Assembly: GCA_018136815.1 (NCBI GenBank)
Contig: CM030939.1
Coordinates: 4,395,419-4,459,418 of the forward strand
Length of the DNA stretch: 64,000 bases
Source of the DNA: Isochrysis galbana
Taxonomy: Eukaryota; Haptophyta; Isochrysidales; Isochrysidaceae
Direction: 5' to 3'
The stretch's first letter is position 1. Every line of letters starts with the position of its first letter. The notes under the pieces were generated by a model. That model had not been told where the DNA came from. It did no database searches and saw nothing but the letters and a program-made list of their open reading frames with translations. This document shows positions 55,184 to 64,000 of this stretch, one piece after another. Position numbers and translations under genes: made by a program.

Positions 55184-56572
55184 ATGGAGCGCGCGCCGAC
55201 CGCTCCCCTCTCCCAGCCCCCCGCCGCCACGACGCCCCAACGGGGCCGCCCCAAACCGCCGGAGCCAAAGCGCTCGCAGGCCTCTGCCCCGCCAGACACC
55301 GACGTCGACATGGCTCCGCCACCCTCGCCTCCTCACCAGCCCCAGAAGCAGGGAACAGGCCGTGCCCTGTTCCCTGCAGAGCAACAGAGCCAGCAACTGG
55401 CTCAGCCGCCCAGCTCCACCGTCTCGCCACCCAATCAAGGACTCCCCATGGTGGGTGGCAGCATTGCTGCCACCCCCATGGTGGTAACTCCTACCAGCAG
55501 TGCACCCCTCGGGGGCGGGCACTTGACACAACAATCAATCCTTGGAGCTTTTGCTCCCACCAACCAACTAACAACCCATGCGCCCAAGTCGTATGCAGAA
55601 GCCACGCATGGGAACAAACTGAAGGAGCCAGCCCAACAAGCTCTGAAGCAGCCAGCCCAACAACAACCGCAACAGCTGTCGCGCAAGCGGGCCGACCCAC
55701 AGTCGGATCCCAAAGGGACTCCCACCAACACCACCCAACTCGCTCCCCCTCCAATGGATGAAGAAGAGGAACCCGAAGACACACCCTTTTTCATTCAGCT
55801 AGCGCAACTAGCTGAAGACAAAAAGGACATTAAAAGTGAGGATGTAGCCACGTTCATGAAGTTTCTTCTCTCTAGGCTAGAGGGCCTAGATGCCACGCCA
55901 GATGGGATGGACAAGGGCCGAAAGGGCCCATGGATTTTCTACGTCGACGACGATGCTCACGACCAATTCAAGGCCGCTTATGGCGACAAACTTCAAACGG
56001 TACTCTCGGGAGTCCCGCATGAGTTTGGAGTCACCTATGGCACGATAGCCGACTCAGCTCCCCGCAAATCTAGCGCTATCAGGTCCTCTCTCAAAGAGGT
56101 CGCCACCTACATCGTGTTTCGCATATTCGATCCGATTAAGGCATACAAAACTAAAACTCGGCATCTGGCTAGTGCATTGGAGCGTGAAGGCTTCCATGTC
56201 CTTAGGGGCAATCAACAGCGAGTCAAGACCACGCTCGAAGGGATCACTAAGGTAGAAGCCGGTAAACGTCCAATTTGGCACTTCTACGTCCCGACTACAG
56301 GCGGACGAGTTAGGCTCCTCGCACGAGGGTATAAAATGGATAACCCTTCCGGCGTACCCGAGAGTGGGGACGAGAGAAGGCGGGCCCCTATTGGGTATCG
56401 GACTACTCCCCATGGCCGAACACACGCGAGCGCTTCAAGCGATATGGATAGCCCGCTACCTAAACCCGTCAACGGCGGAATGGAAAACGGTCTTAGACCA
56501 ATGGTTCTGCCGCACCCCCTTAGGGCGCGCGGCGGTCTTCGCGAAGGTCGACGTGAAGAGCCTCACGGCTAG
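55184..56572 (+). CDS. LINE ORF1 protein (copy B)
   Basis: MERAPTAPLSQPPAATTPQR opens a Pro/Gln/Ser-rich N-terminal half (to about 195). An ordered domain follows: TPFFIQLAQLAEDKKDIKSE, RKGPWIFYVDDDAHDQFKAA, EFGVTYGTIADSAPRKSSAI, HVLRGNQQRVKTTLEGITKV and GKRPIWHFYVPTTGG. Each block has a counterpart at the same place in ORF1 of copy C (for example FYFLQGNQERTKILTKEG). This domain probably binds RNA. After about 56350 the reading frame passes into the ORF2 tail in the wrong frame, so the last 70 residues are not natural. Confidence 0.75.
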   Translation: MERAPTAPLSQPPAATTPQRGRPKPPEPKRSQASAPPDTDVDMAPPPSPPHQPQKQGTGRALFPAEQQSQQLAQPPSSTVSPPNQGLPMVGGSIAATPMVVTPTSSAPLGGGHLTQQSILGAFAPTNQLTTHAPKSYAEATHGNKLKEPAQQALKQPAQQQPQQLSRKRADPQSDPKGTPTNTTQLAPPPMDEEEEPEDTPFFIQLAQLAEDKKDIKSEDVATFMKFLLSRLEGLDATPDGMDKGRKGPWIFYVDDDAHDQFKAAYGDKLQTVLSGVPHEFGVTYGTIADSAPRKSSAIRSSLKEVATYIVFRIFDPIKAYKTKTRHLASALEREGFHVLRGNQQRVKTTLEGITKVEAGKRPIWHFYVPTTGGRVRLLARGYKMDNPSGVPESGDERRRAPIGYRTTPHGRTHASASSDMDSPLPKPVNGGMENGLRPMVLPHPLRARGGLREGRREEPHG

Positions 56573-57318
56573 CATTCGTGGTAATAGCACGCTCCCGGCT
56601 TTTTGGAAGCTTGCGCTCGAGAACTTTAGACGGATTAACTTCCATAGGGAAACAAACACACGGGAAGGAACCCTGGGCTCCCCGATATGGCACGACCTTT
56701 TCCACAAACCTCCGGCGATTCACCATTCACATAGGTCTAAATGGGAGTCTCTTCAGACGGTTATCGTACACAATACGATTAACCCGGACACGGGGGACGT
56801 ATACACTACAGAGGAATGCGCGGCTTACTTGCCGGACGGAGAACGGTGGATACGCCATAGAGGAAATTACATTTCAGTAGCCCCCCTTCTTAAGTCGTGG
56901 GAAAAGATATCCGAATGGACTAGATCAAGACTAGTGGATACCACATCTGACTATACGGACCTTCTTAGAAAACAAGCGAAGCCCCCGCCTCCTCCTCCGG
57001 AGGAGCAAGAGTTAGTCCCTCAAGAAGATCCGGACGCGCATGATCTAGGTGACATTCTAGTGGACAAAGACCATAACTTCTATCTGCGCCGAAAAGGCGA
57101 TCACCACAAAGTCCAACTTAATGTTATGGGAGAGCCCCACATCCACGAGCGGATCAGCCCGCAACTATTGCCCGATGAGCTATTCACCCCACTGAAGTGG
57201 GGACGAGCGTACGACGGCCCGGCGGAAACAGCGTATCCGATACCTCAAGAGTACACGCTAAAAGGCACGCAAACTACGCTAGAGGATGTGAGTGTCAGGC
57301 CCATTGAAGTTGCGGTTT
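56366..57318 (+). pseudogene. LINE ORF2 post-RT tail (copy B), cut by copy C
   Basis: The frame begins inside the end of RT (HTRALQAIWIARYLNPSTAE) and continues WKTVLDQWFCRTPLGRAAVF and STLPAFWKLALENFRR. It is collinear with the copy C tail. It stops at the copy C insertion, before the zinc knuckle. The frame is open throughout despite the lost RT, so the deletion is fairly recent or the tail was retained. Confidence 0.75.
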
Positions 57319-57625
57319 AAAAAAAAAAAAAACATCTGAAGATTCTGGGCTACACACCTACTATCGCCTGGGTATCCCCTCTCTATTTACGCCGCCCTTA
57401 AAATCCCTCCCTCCACCTCTTTCCCTGCCCCCCTTCATTCCTTGGTCTTCGGTTTCAGGGGTTCGGCCCTGGTGCCCTACCTAAGGCCTGGTTCGGAGTG
57501 CGGGGGCCAGGCAGGCCTATTGTCGTCTCTCGTGTCCTGCGTGCCCTCCGGGGTTCGCGTTGGTATCAGGCTTCCGTCAGGTTCTTGCCGTCCCTAATGA
57601 TTCCCAGGTCCTCTGTGCCCCTGGC

Positions 57626-59190
57626 TCATTCGCCTTCGTTACGTTGCTCCTTGTTCCCCTCGACAGCGTGCGCTATCCCTAGCCTGGTGGCTAGCTCCAC
57701 TAGCTCCTCGCTGGGTTTGAGCCCACCCTTGTCGTTCAACATAAAAACGGGTCTCAAGTCGCTCATGTCTATTCTTTTTTTGGGTTGCCTACCCATGCCC
57801 GCTTGGGCGGTTCTTGTCGAGTCGGTTCCGTTTGCGAAGACTAGTGCTTTGCTCAGTATGGCGTATCTCTCTATCGTTCTTATCAATATCGATTCTTCCG
57901 AGAATTCTATGCCATCGTAATGGATTCTATAGAAGTCTGTGATGATATATCTCCACGCTAATAGATATAGTGTATATAACGCCTTCGGGGCGTCCCCTTT
58001 CGGGTATATGAATAGATTGTCGACAATGTGGTCTTCTCTACTTTTTCCCGTCTCAGGTGAGAACCTGGCGACTTTGTTCAGCGCGCATAATATGCGGATT
58101 ATCCCTTGGCATTCGCCTAGGTGTGTCGAAGATTCGTCCATTTCTCCACAAATGCGGCACGTGCTGGTTCTATCCGGAAATCGGTTGTACGTGCCCACTC
58201 GCCTATGCGTGATGTGTTTGAAATGCAGGTGCATATCGCGCGCCGTCACCATTGGGGATGTGTACAGCCTCGCTAGGTGCGCCCAAGTGTCTTCGGGTAT
58301 CTGTAGTCTTTCTTCCCATTTGGTGGGCCCTGCGTGTCTTTTTCGTTTTCGGGTATTTTGTTGGAGGGCTTCGGTCAAGTGTTCCACACCGGTCTCGTCT
58401 AGGGGTGTTTTGCCGTCCAGCGTGTATTCGTCCGCCAGCGGGTATTCGAGTCTCTTGTTGGATTTATAGCCCTCCCCCCATTTTGCCGGCGGGGAGGTGT
58501 CTAGGTTCTCGGGTGCGTTGGGTAATCTTGCTCCAATTATTGGGGTGCCCAGGTACGAGAGCTCCGCTTCATACCACGCGCCTTTGATTTTCGCGTAGTA
58601 GTCTCCATCCTGTGTTATGTGTATTTCAGGGGGTGGTTCTTCCGGGCGGTGTTGTCCGTCGGCCTCCCGCCTAGCCGGCGTGTTTCCTCTCTCGGTCGTG
58701 CTTGCTAGCTTCGTCATCATTGTCATGGAGTGGCTTACTATCGTGTCCCATGTCCCTAGGAATTTGTCTCTTGGGATGTATTCTCCCTGGAAGTGTATGT
58801 ATGTGTCGTTGTTTTTGAGGTATTGTGCGCATTCCTCTTTGTTGTATGGCGTCGTCGCGCCGTAGTCTCTAAATACGTTGTGTATGGTGTTGCATTGCAG
58901 CCTATTCCATAGCTTCGCCCACGTGGGGTTTAGCTTGGGACCCGGATGCGTTGGGCTGCCCCACATGGGTTGTGAGAGGAGTCCTTCCCTACTCGTTTTT
59001 AGCGATGTGAGCTCGAGTTCTCGTATGTTTTTCAGAGCCTGTTTCCAGAACGCCGGGAGTTTGCTTGTGCCTGTTATGCCGTCGGTCAGATTACTCATGG
59101 GGATCGTCGATAGGACCGCTGCCCTTCCCATGTTCGTGCGGCAAAACCAAGCGTCAAGCACTTGTTTCCATTGTGCCTCCGGCGTGGATG
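57626..59190 (-). CDS. LINE ORF2 post-RT tail with zinc knuckle (copy C)
   Basis: An open frame of about 520 codons begins at the deletion joint (PEAQWKQVLDAWFCRTNMG) and runs to the normal C-terminus. It includes SKLPAFWKQALKNIREL, an acidic middle, HLHFKHITHRRVGTYNRF and the knuckle CRICGEMDESSTHLGEC. IIRTIERYAILSKALVFANG and a basic end follow. No Met lies close to the joint, so any translation would need reinitiation after ORF1, whose stop overlaps it at 59154. The whole frame is free of stops, which is notable for a supposedly dead copy. Confidence 0.8.
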
Positions 59191-60593
59191 TTGAGGTTCT
59201 TGATGTCGCCTCCTAATTCGCGGCAGTTGCGAACGGCGTATTCAATGGGGTAGGGAGCCCCGTTGATGTTGAGTAAGAGCTTTCGTGGGAAGTCGAACGA
59301 GGCGAATGAGCCTTGCCTCGGGGTCACGTACAGGTGGTACACCTCCTTTTTGCCTTGGGTCACGAGGACCCCTTCCTTGGTGAGGATTTTGGTGCGCTCT
59401 TGGTTGCCTTGTAGAAAGTAGAACCCTTGACTGTCAACCGCCTTCGCGAGCGAGCTGATGGTGATGTAGTTTTTCATCTCGAATTTGTAGTTGCGCACCA
59501 CTAGGTGCGCTGCAGCGTCTCTGAATGCGCTGGCCAGCGCTTTGTTGGACGCGCGGGGCAGCTCCTTGAATTTCTCGTCGAGGGTTTGGTATTTGACCCC
59601 GATCGGGCAAGGGATGCCTACTTTGCGGAAGTCCGCCACATCCTTGTACGTTTCGCGAAATTGGTTGGCGCAATCCGCTGTGACGAGGATCTCCCATGGG
59701 CCAGAGGCGCTCTTGGACAGGAAGTCCGGCTCGAGGTCTACTCCCTCCAGCTTGTTGAGATGCGCGACGATGGCACTAAGGGCCTCTTCGTCCTTGATTT
59801 TGTATCCCTTCTCGTACGGCGTAAAGGAGATGGTGATTTTTTGAGATGCTTCGAACTCAGCTTCGGCTTCAGCTTCGGGTTCAAGGTCTTCATCAAGTAG
59901 AGCCACCTGGGTAGCCGGGGTGGAGAGAGTGGTTAGTCCTATAAGCAGCCGTGTCTCGTAGGGGCCCAGCGGGCTTGATGCGGCCCTCCCATTGGCACCT
60001 CCTCCCAGTGTTGTTTGGGTGTGGTGTCTGTTTGTTTGTCTTTGTTGAGCCGCTTGGCTCTCTGTCTTGTTTGGCCCACGCGCGCACGTGGCGCGGTTGT
60101 CGTCTCGTCGTCTCGTGTTGATGGCGGGAGCCTCTCCCTCGTCGTCTCCTTCGGTGTGTTTGCCTCCCCTTCTGGGGGTCCAGTCTTGTCCTCTCCCTGT
60201 TGTTGTTTCCCAATGTTGTGACATTCCCCCATGGGGGCTTTGTCCATGATGGTGCCGGGCCGGCCCCTCGTGCCGGAGCACGAGGGCGGTTTCGCGGCTG
60301 TGTAGGGGCCGGGCCCGGAGGCCTCCCCTGATGGAGCGTCCCTCTGGTGTGGAGTGGCTGGTGGGGCTGTGGAAAGTGGAGTGGGTGTGCTGCATGCTGG
60401 CTGTTGCCAGCATGCAGGCTTGGATCGCTCTGTTCTCTGTGTTGTTCGGGCGTGTCCCGCTGGCTCTTGCGCCCACCTGGTCGGGCGGGTCGTCTTGACG
60501 CGGCCGCTTCGGCGACAGGGGGGTGTCCATGAACGCTTCGTCCATTGCGGCGAGGGCGGCGGCGGCGAGAGCGGGCGGCGGCGCGCGCTCCAT
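59154..60593 (-). CDS. LINE ORF1 protein (copy C)
   Basis: A 479-residue open frame starts MERAPPPALAAAALAAMDEA. The N-terminal half is basic and disordered (RQDDPPDQVG, GGGANGRAASS). The ordered part begins near 230: KITISFTPYEKGYKIKDEEA, ASGPWEILVTADCANQFRET, PIGVKYQTLDEKFKELPRAS, SQGFYFLQGNQERTKILTKE and KEVYHLYVTPRQGS. The domain layout (a ferredoxin-like strand/helix pattern is possible) suggests nucleic-acid binding. The last about 10 codons cross the deletion joint near 59186, so the natural C-terminus is slightly altered. It has no stop codons or frameshifts. Confidence 0.8.
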   Translation of the reverse strand: MERAPPPALAAAALAAMDEAFMDTPLSPKRPRQDDPPDQVGARASGTRPNNTENRAIQACMLATASMQHTHSTFHSPTSHSTPEGRSIRGGLRARPLHSRETALVLRHEGPARHHHGQSPHGGMSQHWETTTGRGQDWTPRRGGKHTEGDDEGEAPAINTRRRDDNRATCARGPNKTESQAAQQRQTNRHHTQTTLGGGANGRAASSPLGPYETRLLIGLTTLSTPATQVALLDEDLEPEAEAEAEFEASQKITISFTPYEKGYKIKDEEALSAIVAHLNKLEGVDLEPDFLSKSASGPWEILVTADCANQFRETYKDVADFRKVGIPCPIGVKYQTLDEKFKELPRASNKALASAFRDAAAHLVVRNYKFEMKNYITISSLAKAVDSQGFYFLQGNQERTKILTKEGVLVTQGKKEVYHLYVTPRQGSFASFDFPRKLLLNINGAPYPIEYAVRNCRELGGDIKNLNIHAGGTMETSA

Positions 60594-60850
60594 GACCCTA
60601 TCGTTTTAACGATAGTTGTTGAAGTTGCGGTTTATTTATTTCAAGTTTTGGGGAGCTGTGAAAAGAAAACTTAAAAATTTTCAGTTTTGGAACGGAGGTA
60701 GTACTATTATTGGGTGGCGGTGGAGTGGTGTGGATGGGCTGCCGCCGCCCTTCTCGCGCCCCGCCCTTTTCATACGGACCTATTCCTATCTGCCGACATC
60801 CCACACCTAAATCTCTATCTTGCGGCAGTCTCACGGCATGAAGCCAAGCG

Positions 60851-62214
60851 TCATGCCCCGGGCGGATCGTGCGCCTCATCCTCGCCAGTCCGATATCGAT
60901 AAGGACCGCGATGCCGCAGTGTTCGATGTGATCTCCCATCACTACCAGCAGCTGCCCTTCGAAGCCAAGCGACCTCACGCCGCCACTGGCTCACTGGCAC
61001 TGCCGGAAAGCCCCCAACCGTGGTTCCAGGCGTCAACACATCTGTAGTAACCCCGCTGCACGCGGCGACGCGAGTTCCAGAGGCTAGCGACACGTGGTCG
61101 GCAACTGCTGCGCGCCCACCCAAGACACAAAAGTCACCCACGTTACTTGAACCACCTAGAGCAACCTGCGCGAAAAGTCGATTGTACGGTCAGGCTCTTG
61201 TACCTTGCCTTGGGATGCTGATGGGCTCCACAAGTGAGGATGGAGTGCAGGCCTGTCGCGGCGCTTGAAGCGCACAGCCAATGCAAGAGCACAGGTGCCG
61301 GTTGATGCAGCCGAGTTACATGCGAGCGGAACGCAAGCCAGTCACCTGTGCACACAGCAGAACACCGACGCCGACGTGCACATTGTGACCAACCTGCGAG
61401 TTTCGAGAGCACAGAAGGAATAGCCCAATTCGTGAAGTGCTCTCAACCAACGATCATTGCATGCAAGTGCTATCAGCCAATAATCATCGCAAAAGGCAAG
61501 CCAAAGCCTTGCCTGCACAAGATTGTCCAGCTTCGTATGATGGCCAACCACAGTGTCCCTCCACGAGCCGCGATCGATGCATGAGCCTGCGCCGATCTCA
61601 ACATCATCCCCTATCACAACACGACGAAGCTGCGGCTTCTTGATCGGTGGCTGATCCCCTGGCAAGACGACGCCAAGCCTGTTCGCATGAGGCGACCCGC
61701 GTCCTTCGGCCGTTGCTGTGAGTGCGGCATTGTCTGGCCAAGGTTCTGTGCTTGCGGGGATGCCCGGAATGAAGCCAAATCCATCAGCCCCGATGTTGAC
61801 TCCAGCGTGCAGCGTGCAGCCTGCGCCAAGTGCACAGTGCAGAAGCGTGGTATTGGGGCCGACGACGGTGCCACCACCAACAATTACACCGGCACCAACC
61901 ACCACGTTGGGACCAAGCACGCACTTCGGCCCAACCCAAGCGTTTGGCCCGACAACCGCTCCGGCGCCGACAGTTGCCGATGGGTGGACGCTTGCGCTCG
62001 CGTGTACCCTGTCTGCTCGCCTTGCTCGGCTCGCAAGGGCGCGTAGCGAGGGACCAGCGCACTTGCGCGTCAGACTGGTCTTCCACACCGGACGCCACGC
62101 CGACGCCGCGTCCCACGCGCCCAGAGCCGAGGGGCGCCGTCGAGCACACCACATCGCCCCCTCCTCCCCGCCGCCCCACGCGAGCGACAAGACGGAGCGA
62201 GCGAGCGACCACAC
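60851..62214 (-). CDS. lpxD: LpxD-like UDP-acylglucosamine N-acyltransferase
   Basis: Exons 62214-61513, 61393-61346 and 61165-60851 give 354 residues; all junctions are phase 0. Intron 1 has a GC donor (GTGCAG|GCAAGG), intron 2 GT-AG. Left-handed beta-helix hexapeptides run from about 70 ([20 protein letters not shown]). LpxD marks are [11 protein letters not shown] (140-150), [20 protein letters not shown], and THKLDNLVQ-type residues joined to VGHNVHVG, where His237 is the expected catalytic base. [20 protein letters not shown] ends the fold. LpxD adds an acyl chain in lipid A-type synthesis. The bacterial uridine-binding N-terminal domain is missing; the basic first 65 residues may be an organelle transit peptide. 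Plants keep a comparable mitochondrial enzyme. Confidence 0.85.
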
Positions 62215-63102
62215 ACTTCAGTAAAGTAAAGTAGAGTACATACTCCCTCTAGACTCCAGAGGGAACCGCGGCCGGACGGAAATAGCATCACTTGACACCT
62301 GTTCTCCACTTCTCCATACATTGGACTCGATCTATATTTAGTATCGCCGTAGAATAGTTGGTAAGCAATGTCAACCACGTAATTATCACGTGGAGGCTAG
62401 CTTAGCTCGGAGGCGGTACGAATCGCGTCTCCGTTCTTTACCTCACCAGCGATTAGTTTTAGTTTATTAGTTTACGAAGACGGAGCCAGTGAGGGGCGAG
62501 GGGCGACACGTTTGCACGTTTGGCGTTTGGCGTGGCTTCCGGCTTCTTTGTACTACTCGTACTACAACATAATCATAAGCTCTACGAGCTAGTATCGCAA
62601 CCGTAGAGTCTCGAGGAGTACTCTACTCTAGCAGAGTAGAGTATAGTAGAACATAGAAAATAGGAGTAGAGGTGTAGAGGTAGAGGCTGGGGCTTCGTGC
62701 GAACTTCGTGCACAAACGCGCTTCGCGGACAGGACATGCCCTTCCCCCAGCCTCCAGCCTCCCATGGCCCACTGACCACTGACCACTGACAGCTTCCCAG
62801 CCAACCCTAAGCTGACTGGGGCTAGCACACTATCTAGGCCCGCGATTTGCGATTTGCTCACGGAAGAGCGCGCGCGAATCGTCGCGGGCGCCACGATAGC
62901 AGCCGCTTACGCTTACGTCTTACGTGCGCGAGCGAGGCACGAGCGACCGAGCAGAGCCGCAAACCTCTCCCCCCATCCCCCATGCCACAAATTCCACAAA
63001 GGGTATTAAGGATTAAGGCTTGGTAAGGTGGAGTGGGAGCTGCTGAAGACGGGAGCCTCTGATGATGCTCATCACCGGGAATTCAGAATGAATTCACTAT
63101 AA
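62215..63102. other. Upstream region of LpxD-like gene; no gene
   Basis: Contains TAGAGTA-type repeats at 62225-62240 and 62605-62645. Nothing coding is recognised. Confidence 0.4.
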
Positions 63103-63251
63103 TCTTAATCTTATGATTGGCCGCCATGGAGGGGGGCCTCGCGCCCCGCGCCCCCCCCACTCTCTCGACTCCCCTCATGGGGGGCGAGAACGAGAACCAT
63201 CCATAGGGCGGTCAAACACAAACACGGCGCCTTTTAACTTCTAAGGGTGAA
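63103..63251 (+). mobile_element. 149-bp mini-element with hairpin leader
   Basis: Flanked by AATTCACTATAA (63091-63102 and 63252-63263). It begins TCTTAATC-TTAT-GATTGG, then CCGCCATGGAGGGGGGCCTC and the CTCTCTCGACTCCCCTCATG block. It appears to be the shortest complete member of the leader family. The 12-bp duplication is shorter than in the larger copies. Confidence 0.65.
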
Positions 63252-63303
63252 AATTCACTATAAGTCAAGATTGAGGTTTTATGTTTTATCACGCGATCTT
63301 TAT

Positions 63304-63709
63304 CAACTAACGTTAAAACGATAGGGTCATGGAGCGCGCGCCGCCTCCCTCCCTCGCCGCCGCCGCCCTCGCCGCGATGGACGATACACTCATGGACACG
63401 CCCCTGCCGGCCTGTCGCCAAAGCGACCGCGCCAAGACGACCCGCCCAACCATGTGGGCGATGCAGCCGCCGCGCCACGCCCACTCGTCACCGCGAACAG
63501 CGAGACACCGGCATGCATGCTGGCAACAGGCAGCATGCAACACACCCAAGACAACATGTGAGGAGAGAATGACCAAAGAATTTTTTCAGAGGTTCAAGTC
63601 AAGAGCGACCAACAGCGCGATCCTGGAGATCTTCACAACGGACTCCTGGGATGCTCCGGGTGACACCCTAAGTTGTCTCATAGGTACCTACGGAGGTATT
63701 ATGCCATAG
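63304..63709 (+). mobile_element. Hairpin-led LINE derivative (copy D), ORF1-ORF2 fusion
   Basis: Leader CTAACGTT-AA-AACGATAG (one mismatch), then GGTCATGGAGCGCGCGCCGC. ORF1 reads MERAPPPSLAAAALAAMDDT for about 75 codons. It then joins in frame to the ORF2 linker CEERMTKEFFQRFKSRATNS. The frame stops at 63707-63709 near a repeat of ATAGGTACCTACGG. The 3' end and any duplication (expected GCGATCTTTAT) were not found. Confidence 0.7.
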
Positions 63710-63800
63710 ATAGGTATAGGTAGGGTCAATACCTATGTACCTCCGTAGTACATAGGTAGTCACCTTATTGTAGGTATGCCAGACCAATCACCATAGGTAC
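63680..63800. repeat. Inverted repeat around GGTACCTACGGAGGTA
   Basis: TAGGTACCTACGGAGGTATT (63682) is mirrored by AATACCTATGTACCTCCGTA (63729). Related ATAGGTA motifs continue to 63800. It could form a cruciform. Downstream, a (GC)n run lies at 63828-63848. Confidence 0.75.
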
Positions 63801-64000
63801 TATGATGTTGAATGCTGAATTTTGCGCCGCGGCGCGCGCGCGCGCGCACCGTCACCCGGGCCCCGACTGTATACCTACCGCGCATGCTCTTATAACAATT
63901 GTAGTGAGGTTAGCATTAGCAGGTAAGAGAGCAGCCTCTCTCTATTCTCTCTTTCTCTCTCCTCCTCAGGATTTCAAACACTCAGAGACATTATAGTTAT

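Larger units (their letters stand above)
55161..57318 (+). mobile_element. Hairpin-led LINE derivative (copy B), interrupted by copy C
   Basis: The leader AAACTAT-TGTT-ATAGTTT precedes GCGATGGAGCGCGCG. ORF1 and an ORF2 tail follow, without EN or RT. The 3' side is cut at 57319 by insertion of copy C; a short remainder may continue at 60635. The ORF1 of this copy differs strongly from that of copy C, so it is another subfamily. Confidence 0.8.
57320..60618 (-). mobile_element. Hairpin-led LINE derivative (copy C) with 16-bp duplication
   Basis: On the minus strand it runs from CAACTATCGTTAAAACGATA (60618) to CCCAGAATCTTCAGATG plus 13-14 T (57320-57332). It is flanked by TTGAAGTTGCGGTTTA at 57304-57319 and 60619-60634. 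The length is 3.3 kb. The leader stem is CTATCGTT/AACGATAG, directly before GGGTCATGGAGCGCGC. It carries an intact ORF1 and an intact ORF2 tail, but no EN or RT. It lies in the opposite orientation inside copy B. Confidence 0.93.

Noticed and set aside
60851-62214. Bacterial contamination as source of the LpxD-like gene
   Set aside because: Two introns at phase 0 interrupt conserved motifs and flanks are the same repeats as elsewhere in the window.

Overview
The window reads as nuclear DNA of a GC-rich unicellular eukaryote, most likely an alga and possibly a haptophyte (inference). Genes are split by short introns with GT-AG and some GC-AG ends. They encode eukaryotic products: a Wee1-type kinase, a CD2BP2/Lin1 splicing factor, an RPAP3/SPAG1 co-chaperone, an EXPERA protein and an ORAI-like channel. 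The intergenic DNA is full of homopolymers, microsatellites and retroelements. There are no operons, ribosome binding sites or CRISPR arrays.

Layout of likely host genes: SLC49-like transporter (2121-4112, minus); armadillo-repeat protein (9224-13400, minus, five exons); CD2BP2/Lin1 (14740-16004, plus); P/Q/H-rich protein (about 19920-21567, plus); alpha/beta hydrolase (26554-27717, minus); unknown two-exon protein (34145-35756, plus); Wee1-like kinase (37248-39104, minus); RPAP3/SPAG1-like protein (43849-47566, plus); EXPERA/TMEM97-like protein (48619-49431, minus), 63 bp downstream of a DUF1295 steroid-reductase-like gene (49495-50889, minus); ORAI-like channel joined to a PH domain (51727-54448, plus); LpxD-like acyltransferase (60851-62214, minus). 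I worked out exon junctions by hand from splice dinucleotides, codon phase and domain continuity.

The rest is dominated by one lineage of non-LTR retrotransposons. Its members start with a short hairpin, usually followed by ATGG, and end in a T tract. Three insertions have clear 14-17 bp target-site duplications (6407-7606, 31553-32491, 57320-60618). One has its empty site preserved in a neighbouring tandem repeat, and one is nested inside another member. Coding copies keep ORF1 sequence and the post-RT tail or linker of ORF2 but have lost the endonuclease/RT core. Other parts are a non-autonomous hAT-type element with 8-bp duplication (42177-42653), an AT-rich satellite island followed by 500 bp of CT repeat and an array of GATAGCTATC-centred palindromes (30130-31520), and several minisatellites.

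The genes do not form a pathway. Local themes are weak: two sterol-associated families side by side, and a co-chaperone of the R2TP/dynein-assembly type. The most unusual items are the hairpin-led retroelement family and the predicted ORAI-PH fusion.
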